Assembly (NCBI GenBank): GCA_021782105.1
Contig: JAJXVO010000004.1
Coordinates: forward strand, 1-40,093
Direction of reading: 5' to 3'
Source: a bacterium
GTDB lineage: Bacteria > Verrucomicrobiota > Verrucomicrobiia > Opitutales > Opitutaceae
Length of the DNA stretch: 40,093 nucleotides
The position numbers were made by a program, and so were the translations under genes. Under the pieces are notes generated by a model. That model ran no database searches. It was not told the origin of the DNA and was given only the letters and a program-made list of their open reading frames with translations. Shown here in pieces: positions 9,680 through 18,533 of this stretch. Positions within the stretch are counted from its first letter, which is position 1; every line of letters begins with the position of its first letter.

Positions 9680-12600
9680 ATGTTCGACAAGGTCCTCATA
9701 GCCAACCGCGGCGCCATTGCGTGCCGCATCGCACGCACGCTGCGCCGCCTGGGCATCCGCTCGGTGGCGGTCTACTCCGAGGCCGACGCGGGCTCGCTGC
9801 ACGTGGAGCAGGCCGACGAATCGGTTTTGATCGGACCGGCGCCCGCGGCGCAGAGCTACCTGCAGGCCGGGAGGATCATTGCGGCCGCGAAGGAATGCGG
9901 GGCGCAGGCGATCCATCCCGGCTACGGATTCCTGAGCGAGAATGCCGGATTTGCCGAGGCTTGCGCCGAGGCGGGGATCGTCTTCGTCGGTCCCAAGGCG
10001 GACCAGATGAGGCGCTTCGGCCTGAAACACACGGCGCGCGCGATCGCGGCGGCCGAGGGCGTGCCGCTGCTGCCGGGCACGCCTCTGCTCGAGTCCCTGG
10101 GACAGGCCGCCGCAGGGGCGGAGCGTATCGGATTTCCGGTGATGCTGAAGAGCACTGCGGGCGGAGGCGGCATAGGGATGCAGATCGTTCGCCGGCCCGG
10201 GGAGCTTGCGGCGGCCTTCGCGACTGTCGACCGCCTCAGCCGGGCAAATTTCAAGGAGAGCGGCCTCTATCTTGAGAAATACGTCGAGCGGGCCCGGCAC
10301 ATCGAGGTGCAGATCTTCGGTGACGGGCGCGGCAATGTGGTGGCGGTGGGAGAGCGCGAGTGCTCCGTGCAGCGGCGAAACCAGAAGATCATTGAAGAAA
10401 CGCCCGCGCCCCGCCTGACCGATGCGGTCCGCGCGAGCCTGTTCGAGGCGGCCGAGCGGCTGGGCCGCGCGGTGGCGTACGAGTCGGCGGGCACCGTCGA
10501 ATTCGTATTCGACGACACCACGGGCGATTTCTATTTCCTGGAGGTCAACACCCGGCTCCAGGTGGAGCATGGAGTGACCGAGGAGGTCACGGGCCTCGAT
10601 CTGGTGGAGTGGATGGTGCGCCAGGCAGCGGGTGAGCTCGACCTGTCGGGCTGGACGCGCTGCTCGCGGGGGGCCTCGATCCAGGTTCGTCTCTACTCCG
10701 AGGATCCGGGTCGCGATTTTCAGCCGTCCACCGGCGTGCTCACGGAGTGTGTGTTTCCGCCTTCGGCCCGTGTGGAGACCTGGGTTGGCCGCGGCAGCGA
10801 GGTGAGCCCGTATTACGACCCGATGATCGCGAAGATCATCGTGAAGGGGGCGGATCGGGCCGAGGCGCTCGCGCGGCTCGCCGACGCGCTGGCCGACACG
10901 CGAGTGGAGGGGGTGGAGACCAACCTGCGCTATCTGCGGCAGATCGTCGCCTCGGAGGGCTTTCGCGCGGGGCGCGTCACCACGCGTTTCCTCGAGTCGC
11001 TGCCGTATCGCAGCGATTCGATCGAGGTGCTGGAAGGCGGCACGCAGACGACGGTGCAGGACTTTCCGGGCCGCCTGGGGTATTGGGACGTGGGTGTGCC
11101 GCCGTCGGGTCCGATGGATCCGCTGTCGTTTCGACTGGGCAACGTCCTGGTGGGCAACCCTCCCTCGTGCTCAGGCCTGGAGTTGACGCTTTCGGGGCCG
11201 ACGCTGCGGTTCAACGTGGACGCGGTGATCGCGTTGACCGGCGCTGGAATGACCGCACAGCTCGATGGAATCGCGATTCCCTTCTGGCGGGCGGTCAGGG
11301 TGAAGCGCGGCGCGGTGCTGAAGCTCGGCGGGATTGAAGGCGCAGGCATGCGCACCTACCTGAGCGTGCGGCACGGGTTCGACGTCCCGGACTACCTGGG
11401 CAGCAAGAGCACGTTCACGCTCGGGCTGTTTGGCGGGCATGCGGGTCGTGCGTTGAGGGCCGGGGATGTGCTGCACGTGAACCCGGGGCCGGTTTTTGGC
11501 GATGCCGAGAACGGCGCGCTGCGAAGGCTGTCGGCGGGGCTCGTTCCCGAGTACGGGCGCGAATGGACGGTTGCAGTCTTGTACGGGCCGCACGGTGCGC
11601 CCGATTTCTTTGAGCCGGCCGACATCGGGGATCTCTTCCAGTCGGCCTACGAGGTGCATTTCAATTCGGCGCGCACGGGAGTCCGGCTGATCGGACCCAA
11701 GCCGCGATGGGCGCGCACCGACGGGGGCGAGGCGGGGCTGCATCCGTCGAACATTCACGACAACGCCTACGCGATTGGCGCGATCGATTTCACCGGCGAC
11801 ATGCCGATCATCCTGGGGCCCGACGGGCCTAGCCTGGGTGGCTTCGTCTGCCCGGCGACGGTGGCCGCGTGCGATCTGTGGAAAATCGGCCAGCTGCGGC
11901 CGGGCGACAGGGTGCGATTCGCGGCGATCACGGCGGCCGAGGCCCGCGAGCGCCAGGTGGTGCAGGAGGCGGAGGTGGAGCTGCTCCGCGCGGTGCGCCG
12001 GCCCGCGGCGAAGCAGGGAACGCGGAGTCCGGGACCGAGCGAGCCTGCGGTGCTGCACCGGACGCCCTCGCGCTCCGGCAATCCGGGCGTCTGCTACCGC
12101 CGCGCCGGTGATCGGTACCTGTTGGTCGAATACGGTGAATTGACCCTGGACCTGGCGCTGCGCTTCCGGGTGCACGCGCTGATGACCTGGCTTCAGGAGA
12201 ACCACACGCCCGGCGTGCTGGACCTGACGCCCGGGATCCGCTCGCTCCAGGTCCACTACGACAGTCGCGTGCTTCCACTGGAGCGGCTGATGGAGACGCT
12301 CATCGAGGCGGAGTCCGTGCTGCCCGCGATCGACGACATCGAGGTGCCCACGCGCATCGTGCATCTGCCACTCTCCTGGGAGGACGAGTCGACGCTGCTC
12401 GCCATCCGCAAGTACATGCAGACCGTGCGCAAGGACGCGCCCTGGTGTCCGAGCAACATCGAATTCATCCGCCGCATCAACGGCCTGGACAGCGTCGACG
12501 AGGTGAAGCGCATCGCGTTTGACGCGCGCTATCTGGTGCTTGGGCTGGGGGACGTCTACCTGGGGGCGCCTGTCGCCACGCCGGTGGATCCGCGGCACCG

Positions 12601-13297
12601 CCTGGTGACGACGAAGTACAACCCTGCGCGCACGTGGACGCCGGAGAACGCCGTGGGCATTGGAGGCGCCTACCTGTGCGTCTATGGCATGGAAGGGCCA
12701 GGCGGGTATCAGTTCATCGGACGCACGGTGCAGATGTGGAACCGCTGGCGGCAGACCCGGGATTTCACGGACGGCAAGCCCTGGCTCCTGCGATTCTTCG
12801 ACCAGATCCGCTTCCATGAGGTGTCGGCGAAGGAACTGCTGCGCATGCGCGAGGATTTTCCGCGCGGCCGCTACAGGCTGAAGGTGGAGCACGAGACATT
12901 CCGGATGCGCGACTACCAGGCCTTCCTGCGGGAGAACGCGGGATCGATCGACACATTCAAGCGGCGCCAGCAGGACTCGTTTGAGGCGGAACGGCGCAGG
13001 TGGGAGGAGTCGGGTCAGCTCAACTTCTCGGCCGAGTCCGAAGCGTCGTCCGCGACCGATGCGGAGGTGCTGCCCGCGGGACATGTGGCGGTGCCGGCGC
13101 AGGTGCCGGGCAACGTCTGGAAGATCCTCGTGCAGCCCGGCCAGCGTGTGGAGACCGGCCAGCCGCTGGTCATTCTCGAATCGATGAAAATGGAGATCAC
13201 CGCATCCGCGACTGCGGCGGGCGAGGTGACCCACGTGCGCTGCGAGGAGGGCCGCCCGGTGCAGGCCGGGGAGCCGCTCGTCGTGCTGAAGCCATGA
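9680..13297 (+). CDS. Urea carboxylase (or guanidine carboxylase): biotin carboxylase + carboxyltransferase (KipA/KipI-like) + biotin carboxyl carrier
   Basis: 1205 aa; MFDKVLIANRGAIACRIARTLRRLGI, GGGGIGMQIV, EVNTRLQVEH; TTVQDFPGRLGYWDVGVPPSGPMD; PSNIEFIRRINGL...LGDVYLGAPVATPVDPRHRLVTTKYNPARTWTPENAVGIGG; C-terminal biotinylation motif ESMKME. Confidence 0.95.
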   Translation: MFDKVLIANRGAIACRIARTLRRLGIRSVAVYSEADAGSLHVEQADESVLIGPAPAAQSYLQAGRIIAAAKECGAQAIHPGYGFLSENAGFAEACAEAGIVFVGPKADQMRRFGLKHTARAIAAAEGVPLLPGTPLLESLGQAAAGAERIGFPVMLKSTAGGGGIGMQIVRRPGELAAAFATVDRLSRANFKESGLYLEKYVERARHIEVQIFGDGRGNVVAVGERECSVQRRNQKIIEETPAPRLTDAVRASLFEAAERLGRAVAYESAGTVEFVFDDTTGDFYFLEVNTRLQVEHGVTEEVTGLDLVEWMVRQAAGELDLSGWTRCSRGASIQVRLYSEDPGRDFQPSTGVLTECVFPPSARVETWVGRGSEVSPYYDPMIAKIIVKGADRAEALARLADALADTRVEGVETNLRYLRQIVASEGFRAGRVTTRFLESLPYRSDSIEVLEGGTQTTVQDFPGRLGYWDVGVPPSGPMDPLSFRLGNVLVGNPPSCSGLELTLSGPTLRFNVDAVIALTGAGMTAQLDGIAIPFWRAVRVKRGAVLKLGGIEGAGMRTYLSVRHGFDVPDYLGSKSTFTLGLFGGHAGRALRAGDVLHVNPGPVFGDAENGALRRLSAGLVPEYGREWTVAVLYGPHGAPDFFEPADIGDLFQSAYEVHFNSARTGVRLIGPKPRWARTDGGEAGLHPSNIHDNAYAIGAIDFTGDMPIILGPDGPSLGGFVCPATVAACDLWKIGQLRPGDRVRFAAITAAEARERQVVQEAEVELLRAVRRPAAKQGTRSPGPSEPAVLHRTPSRSGNPGVCYRRAGDRYLLVEYGELTLDLALRFRVHALMTWLQENHTPGVLDLTPGIRSLQVHYDSRVLPLERLMETLIEAESVLPAIDDIEVPTRIVHLPLSWEDESTLLAIRKYMQTVRKDAPWCPSNIEFIRRINGLDSVDEVKRIAFDARYLVLGLGDVYLGAPVATPVDPRHRLVTTKYNPARTWTPENAVGIGGAYLCVYGMEGPGGYQFIGRTVQMWNRWRQTRDFTDGKPWLLRFFDQIRFHEVSAKELLRMREDFPRGRYRLKVEHETFRMRDYQAFLRENAGSIDTFKRRQQDSFEAERRRWEESGQLNFSAESEASSATDAEVLPAGHVAVPAQVPGNVWKILVQPGQRVETGQPLVILESMKMEITASATAAGEVTHVRCEEGRPVQAGEPLVVLKP

Positions 13298-13304
13298 CCG
13301 ATTT

Positions 13305-13526
13305 GAAGAAGCGAGGAGCGGGAAGCGGGAATCGAGAAGGAATTCGCCGCTTTGGACGAGGTGCTTCGCCCCTCGCCTTGCATCGGCGGCGTGTTCGGCA
13401 TCCTGCGACTCCGCACTTGGCGGCGCACACCGGGCTGGACGGCCAGGAGGCGGAACCTCCCTCTTCAGGAAGTCCCGCGCCATGAGCGCACACGCATCAT
13501 TCCCGCTTCCCGCTCCTCGCTTCTTC
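13305..13526. repeat. 222-bp element bounded by 28-bp perfect inverted repeats
   Basis: Left arm gaagaagcgaggagcgggaagcgggaat (13305-13332) is the exact reverse complement of right arm attcccgcttcccgctcctcgcttcttc (13499-13526). Confidence 0.85.
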
Positions 13527-13529
13527 CCC

Positions 13530-15299
13530 ATGTCCTCCCTGCCTGAATCCACGTCCAGTTTTGCCGCGCTGCGGAAGACTCTTGAAACGCGCTCCGTCGA
13601 GGAGTGTGCCGCCAGCTGGTGCGACCGGCTGGATGCCCGCGGAGCGGATCCGGTGTGGATCTCGCGCCTGCCGCGCGGGGCGGTCCTCGACCGGGCGCGG
13701 GCGGTGGATGCGGCGGGGCCGTCCGGCATGGCGCTGCGCGGCCTGCCTTTTGCGATCAAGGACAACATCGACTTTGCGCCGCTGCCGACGACGGCGGCGT
13801 GTCCGGAATATGCCTACACTCCGGCGCGCTCGGCGAGGGTGGTCGAGCGGCTCGAGGCGGCGGGCGCGGTGGCGCTTGGCAAGACGAACCTGGACCAGTT
13901 TGCGACGGGCCTGGTGGGCGTGAGGTCGCCGTATGGCGTGCCGCGAAATCCCTTTGGAGAGGCGTACATCCCGGGCGGTTCGAGTTCGGGTTCGGCCGTG
14001 GCCGTGGCGGCGGGTTTGTGCAGTTTTGCGCTCGGGACGGATACGGCGGGATCGGGCCGCGTGCCGGCGGCGTTCAATGCGCTGGTCGGATTGAAGCCGA
14101 CGCGCGGCCTGGTGAGCACACTTGGCGTGGTGCCGGCCTGCCGGAGTCTGGATTGCGTCTCGGTTTTCACGCGCGGGGTGGGTGAGGCCGCGGAGGTGTT
14201 GCGGGTGGCGGCCGGCTTTGAATCCGAGGACCCGTGGAGCCGCTGTGCCGCCCCCCCGGCAGGGGAGGCCCCGTGGCCGCCGCGTATCGGCGTGCCGCGC
14301 ACAAGCCAGCTCGAGTTTTTCGGAGACGCGGGAGCCTCGGAGCTTTTTGCCGCGTCTGTCGCCCTTTGGCGCGGACTGGGAGCGACGATCGTCGAAATCG
14401 ATTATGCGCCCTTTCTGGATACGGCGCGGCTGCTTTACGAGGGGCCCTGGGTCGCGGAACGATATGCGGCGGTCGGGGCGTTTTTGAAGGACCACCCCGG
14501 GGCGCTGCTGCCGGTCACGCGCGACATCATCGCCTCGGCGGAGCGGCTGGGTGCCGTGGCGGTGTTTGAGGCTCAGTACCGGCTTTCCGAGCTCCGGCGG
14601 CGGTCGGAGAGCGTGTGGGAGAGGGTGGACGCGCTACTGACGCCCACGGCTCCGACGATCTACACGCTTGGCGAGATCGCGTCGGATCCGGTCCGGCTGA
14701 ACAGCAGGCTTGGCACGTACACCAACCACATGAACCTGCTGGATCTGTGCGCGATCGCGCTGCCTGCGGGGTTTCTACCGAACGGCATGCCCTGGGGAGT
14801 GACGCTTTCCGCGCCCGCCTTTCACGACGACCGCCTGCTGACCTGGGCGGCGCGAAGCCTTGGCGAACCGGCGCCGTGCGGGGCCCTCGGGTCGATCCCA
14901 TCGGGAGCATTCGTGAAGGTGGCGGTCTGTGGCGCACACTTGTCGGGCCTGCCCTTGAACAAACAGCTGCTGGAGCGCGGGGGGCGCCTGGTCCGTACCA
15001 CGCGCACGGCGCCGGCCTATCGGTTTTATGCCCTGCCCGGCACGGTGCCTCCGAAGCCCGGCTTGGTCCGTGTGGACACGGGTGGATACCGAATCGAAGT
15101 CGAAGTCTGGGAGATGCCTGTTTCGAACTATGGAAGCTTTGTCGCCGGGATTCCGGCCCCCCTGGGTATTGGCACCCTCGAACTGGATGACGGCGAGGCC
15201 GTTCAGGGATTTGTCTGCGAGGCGGCTGCAGTCGTTGGCGCCAGGGATATTAGCGAGTTGGGTGGCTGGAGGAGTCACCTCAAGCTATTAAACAGGTAG
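13530..15299 (+). CDS. atzF: Allophanate hydrolase (amidase domain + AtzF C-terminal domain)
   Basis: Amidase signature (FAIKDNIDFAPLPTTAACPEYAYTP, PGGSSSGSAVAVAAGLCSFALGTDTAGSGRVPAAFNALVGLKPTRG) and C-terminal VAVCGAHLSGLPLNKQL...YRFYALPG. Start at 13530 (MSSLPESTSS) preferred because the ORF start at 13482 lies inside the inverted-repeat element. Confidence 0.93.
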   Translation: MSSLPESTSSFAALRKTLETRSVEECAASWCDRLDARGADPVWISRLPRGAVLDRARAVDAAGPSGMALRGLPFAIKDNIDFAPLPTTAACPEYAYTPARSARVVERLEAAGAVALGKTNLDQFATGLVGVRSPYGVPRNPFGEAYIPGGSSSGSAVAVAAGLCSFALGTDTAGSGRVPAAFNALVGLKPTRGLVSTLGVVPACRSLDCVSVFTRGVGEAAEVLRVAAGFESEDPWSRCAAPPAGEAPWPPRIGVPRTSQLEFFGDAGASELFAASVALWRGLGATIVEIDYAPFLDTARLLYEGPWVAERYAAVGAFLKDHPGALLPVTRDIIASAERLGAVAVFEAQYRLSELRRRSESVWERVDALLTPTAPTIYTLGEIASDPVRLNSRLGTYTNHMNLLDLCAIALPAGFLPNGMPWGVTLSAPAFHDDRLLTWAARSLGEPAPCGALGSIPSGAFVKVAVCGAHLSGLPLNKQLLERGGRLVRTTRTAPAYRFYALPGTVPPKPGLVRVDTGGYRIEVEVWEMPVSNYGSFVAGIPAPLGIGTLELDDGEAVQGFVCEAAAVVGARDISELGGWRSHLKLLNR

Positions 15300-15321
15300 A
15301 TGTTGGGAATTAGCCGGCGGG

Positions 15322-17229
15322 ATGGGATATGGGCTGGACAGGCCCGGTTGCGGTCGGGAAGGTGAAGGACCTATGGAGGAAGCTTCGGAGCGAACAGAGG
15401 GACTCAGCGCGATGAGCGCGAGGATGTTCAAGGTCAGGTTTCCATTCGTCGCCGAATTTCGGCATTACTCCTGGGGCAAATTACGCTCGGACCTAATAGC
15501 GGGAGCGACGCTGACGCTGGTTTCGGTGCCGCAATCGATCGGGTTCGCACTGATTCTTGGCTTGCCTCCGATGGCGGTGATCATGGCGGTGGTTGTGGGT
15601 GGCTTTGTCAGCGCGCTGTTTTTCTCGTCCCATCATCACGTCTTCGGTCCGACGACGTCGGTGTGTTTGATTGGTGCGGCGACGATTGCAGAGAATTCGA
15701 ATCTCGGGCTGCATCCGCTTCAGCTTGCCGCGTATCTGGCGATCATGATTGGGGTGACGCAGGCTTTGGCGGGCCTGCTCAACTTCGGCGAAGTGACGAA
15801 GTTCATCTCGCGTTCGGTGGTGATCGCGTACACGGCGGGAGTGGGCGTGCAGCTGATCACGTCGCAAGCGCACAACCTGATGGGCTACACGGAGGCGGCC
15901 GGGGAGAGTTTTCTTACGGCGTGCGGGCGGGTGTGGGAGGCGGTTCGGCTGGGGAACGTGTCGTTTTGGGCGATTGGGATAGGGCTTCTCACGCTGGTGC
16001 TATTTGAAACGCTCCAGCACTTTTTCCCGAAGTGGCCGGAGGCGCTCGTTGGCCTTTCGGTGCTGGGAATCGCAGCGAAGGTGGCGGTGATGTTTCATCC
16101 GGCGGTCCCGTTTCTGATGGTGCGCGACGAGGGGGCGCTGATCGCGGCGCTGCCGTCCTTTGCGGGCATGCCGGCCTGGCATCAGCAAATCATCGTGTTG
16201 CCGAAACTGGCGAGCGCGGCGGTCGCCATAGCGATCATTGGCATGCTGGAGGCGACGGCGATCACGAAGACCCTGGCGGCGAAAAGCGGCCAGCATCTCG
16301 ATCCCAACCAGGAATTGCTGGGCATGGGCGCGGGCAATTTGGCGTGCGGGCTTTTTGGCCTGCCCCCGGCGTCGTCATCGTTTGCGCGGTCCGCCGTGAA
16401 CTATCAGAGTGGTGCGGCGTCCCAGCTCTCGTCGATGCTCAGCAGCGTATGGGTGTTGTTGATCCTGTTTTTCGTCACGCCCGTCTTCAATTTCATCCCC
16501 ATCGCGGCCCTGGCGGCACACCTGATGCGCGTGGGTTACAAGCTGATCAACCGCGAACAGATCCGGTTTGCCTGCCGGTCGACCCATTCGGATGCGATCG
16601 TGTTTGGGGTGACATTGGTCTCCGCGCTTGTCTTCGGATTGGCCCCTGCGATTTACATCGGCATCGGTATTGCGCTGGCGCTGTTCCTGCAGAAATCCAG
16701 CACGCCCACGCTTGCGGAGTACACGTTCAACGACGCGGGCAATCTCGCCGAACTCAGCGATGCCAACAAGCGCGCGAATCCGCAGATCTCCATCATCCAC
16801 GTCGAGGGCGAGCTGTTTTTTGGCGCTGCGGATCTTTTCCAGGACCAGGTGCGCAAGCAGGCGGAGGATCAGAATATCCGGATTTTCATCCTGCGCATGA
16901 AGAATGCGCGGCACCTGGACGCGTCGACCGTCATGGCCCTGGAGTATCTCCACGACTATCTGCGGAAGACGGACCGGTACCTGATCATCAGTGGCTGCAA
17001 TGCGGAGGTCACGCGAGTGCTGCACAACAGCGGGCTTCTCGACAAAATCGGAGCGGACAACATTTTTCCGGCCGAGACGAATCCGACCGTTGCCACGCGG
17101 CGGGCGCTCAAGCGTGCGACCCAGCTGCTCGGCCAGAAGGCGGTCGATGTGCGGATTTTCTATGATCGCTCACGCCTGCCCGTCGACGATGCGCCGGCCG
17201 GTCCCGGTCCCGACGAGTACGACATCTGA
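15322..17229 (+). CDS. SulP-family anion transporter with C-terminal STAS domain
   Basis: LRSDLIAGATLTLVSVPQSIGFALILGLPP, many TM segments, STAS region (IFILRMKNARHLDASTVMALEYLHDYLRKTDRYLIISGCN); start could be the internal ATG at 15412. Confidence 0.9.
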   Translation: MGYGLDRPGCGREGEGPMEEASERTEGLSAMSARMFKVRFPFVAEFRHYSWGKLRSDLIAGATLTLVSVPQSIGFALILGLPPMAVIMAVVVGGFVSALFFSSHHHVFGPTTSVCLIGAATIAENSNLGLHPLQLAAYLAIMIGVTQALAGLLNFGEVTKFISRSVVIAYTAGVGVQLITSQAHNLMGYTEAAGESFLTACGRVWEAVRLGNVSFWAIGIGLLTLVLFETLQHFFPKWPEALVGLSVLGIAAKVAVMFHPAVPFLMVRDEGALIAALPSFAGMPAWHQQIIVLPKLASAAVAIAIIGMLEATAITKTLAAKSGQHLDPNQELLGMGAGNLACGLFGLPPASSSFARSAVNYQSGAASQLSSMLSSVWVLLILFFVTPVFNFIPIAALAAHLMRVGYKLINREQIRFACRSTHSDAIVFGVTLVSALVFGLAPAIYIGIGIALALFLQKSSTPTLAEYTFNDAGNLAELSDANKRANPQISIIHVEGELFFGAADLFQDQVRKQAEDQNIRIFILRMKNARHLDASTVMALEYLHDYLRKTDRYLIISGCNAEVTRVLHNSGLLDKIGADNIFPAETNPTVATRRALKRATQLLGQKAVDVRIFYDRSRLPVDDAPAGPGPDEYDI

Positions 17230-17288
17230 GCCGTTGCGATGCGGCCCGCGCCCGCCCGGATAATTCATCCTAAACGACGCAGTTGTAT

Positions 17289-17319
17289 TTGAACCACCAC
17301 ACAGAGATCTCAGAGAAAA
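17289..17319 (+). repeat. Dispersed repeat copy a (TTGAACCACCACACAGAGATCTCAGAGAAAA)
   Basis: Resembles copies at 17361-17391, 17470-17500 (inverted) and 37082-37112 (inverted). Confidence 0.5.
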
Positions 17320-17360
17320 CTGGTTCTGGAAGGAAACCCACGCAAAAACCTCAATTGGTT

Positions 17361-17391
17361 TTGAACCGCCAAGGCACACGATACGGAGAAA
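17361..17391 (+). repeat. Dispersed repeat copy b (TTGAACCGCCAAGGCACACGATACGGAGAAA)
   Basis: Same TTgAACC-CnnnnnCACA...GAGAAA pattern as copy a. Confidence 0.45.
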
Positions 17392-17469
17392 GGACTTTTG
17401 GGGAAAATCTCGTGTCCAATCCCATCAACCTCCGAAGTGCGCCCTGAGTCCACCATCACCCTGATTTCG

Positions 17470-17500
17470 GGTTCTGTGTTCTATTGTTTCCGTGGTTCAA
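17470..17500 (-). repeat. Dispersed repeat copy c (TTGAACCACGGAAACAATAGAACACAGAA on minus strand)
   Basis: Inverted relative to copies a and b. Confidence 0.5.
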
Positions 17501-17539
17501 TTTCGGGTTGGGCGTGCGGTCTGCGGAGGGCGATTCCCT

Positions 17540-18508
17540 TCACAGCCGGACCTTCAGATCGTCAGCGGAAACAACGCAATTGCGGCCCCTTGATTTGGCC
17601 AGGTACAGCGCGCGATCGGCGGAGCCGACGACCTCGAAGGCCTGGTCGCCGTGGGCGGGGTAGGCCGCGACCCCTGCGCTGAGAGTCAGGGGAATGGAGT
17701 GATCGCCGTCGCGGACGGAAGTTTGAAAGGGGATTTCATGGAGCAGTGCGCGCAGCCGCTCGGTCGTGACGAGCGCACTGGCGAGATCGGTTTCGATCTG
17801 AATGATGGCGAACTCCTCGCCGCCGTAGCGGGCGACGCGGTCGATGCTGCGCACCTGCCCGGCGAGCAGGCTGGCCACATGACGCAGCGCGCCGTCGCCG
17901 ACCTGATGGCCGAAGGTGTCGTTGACCCGCTTGAATCGGTCGAGGTCGACGATGGTCACGGCGAAGGGGCGGCCGAAACGTGAGGCACGCTGCCATTCCT
18001 CGGTGAGAAGGCGGTCGAACTCGCGGCGGTTGAGCAGGCCGGTGACGTCGTCGTGCGTGGCGAGGAGCTGAAGAGCCCGCATGGACTCGCTCATCTTGAT
18101 GACGTAGCGCAGCGAGCGTTCGAGCGTGCGCGGAGTGATCTCGGTTTTGACGAGATAGTCGAGTGCGCCTGCGTTGATGGCTTCCAGGTCGATGTCTCCG
18201 GCGGTCCAGCCGGTGATCAGGATCACGGGAGTGGCGGCGAGTGCGGGGCCAGCCTGGCGGAGCAGGTCGAGCCCACTGCGGTCGCCGAGCTGATAGTCGA
18301 GCAGGCACCCTGCGTATTTTCCCGAGGCGAGGGCGTCGAGGCCCGCGGTAAAATTGGAACTCCATTCGAGGTCGAACGATTCCTTGCGGAAGTCCGCCAA
18401 CATGTCGGCGAGAAACCGATACTGGGCCTCGTCGTCGTCGATCAGGAGAATTTTCCTGCGCCGGGAGCCGGCCGCGGAATTCAGGGGAGGGGGGAATTCG
18501 GAATTCAA
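17540..18508 (-). CDS. Response regulator with GGDEF diguanylate cyclase output
   Basis: Receiver (KILLIDDDEAQYRFL...GCLLDYQLGDRSGLDLLR...VILITGWT) then GGDEF (YGGEEF) with upstream RSID I-site. In-frame TTG at 18508 is a plausible start; the longer ORF N-terminus is low-complexity shadow sequence. Confidence 0.88.
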   Translation of the reverse strand: MNSEFPPPLNSAAGSRRRKILLIDDDEAQYRFLADMLADFRKESFDLEWSSNFTAGLDALASGKYAGCLLDYQLGDRSGLDLLRQAGPALAATPVILITGWTAGDIDLEAINAGALDYLVKTEITPRTLERSLRYVIKMSESMRALQLLATHDDVTGLLNRREFDRLLTEEWQRASRFGRPFAVTIVDLDRFKRVNDTFGHQVGDGALRHVASLLAGQVRSIDRVARYGGEEFAIIQIETDLASALVTTERLRALLHEIPFQTSVRDGDHSIPLTLSAGVAAYPAHGDQAFEVVGSADRALYLAKSRGRNCVVSADDLKVRL

Positions 18509-18533
18509 GATGTCCCCCGAGGTCGGAGTGAAC

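Noticed and set aside
8654-10570. 638-aa minus-strand ORF opposite UAAP1/UAAP2 and the carboxylase N-terminus
   Set aside because: Antisense shadow of well-supported genes; compositionally typical of non-coding frames.
11171-13768. 865-aa minus-strand ORF opposite urea carboxylase and allophanate hydrolase
   Set aside because: Arg/His/Ala-rich shadow ORF caused by high GC and codon bias of the real + strand genes; no recognisable domain.
18477-18508. Three GAATTC motifs within about 30 bp before the GGDEF gene
   Set aside because: Short low-complexity duplication (gaattcggaattc) at a gene start; no further structure to support a function.
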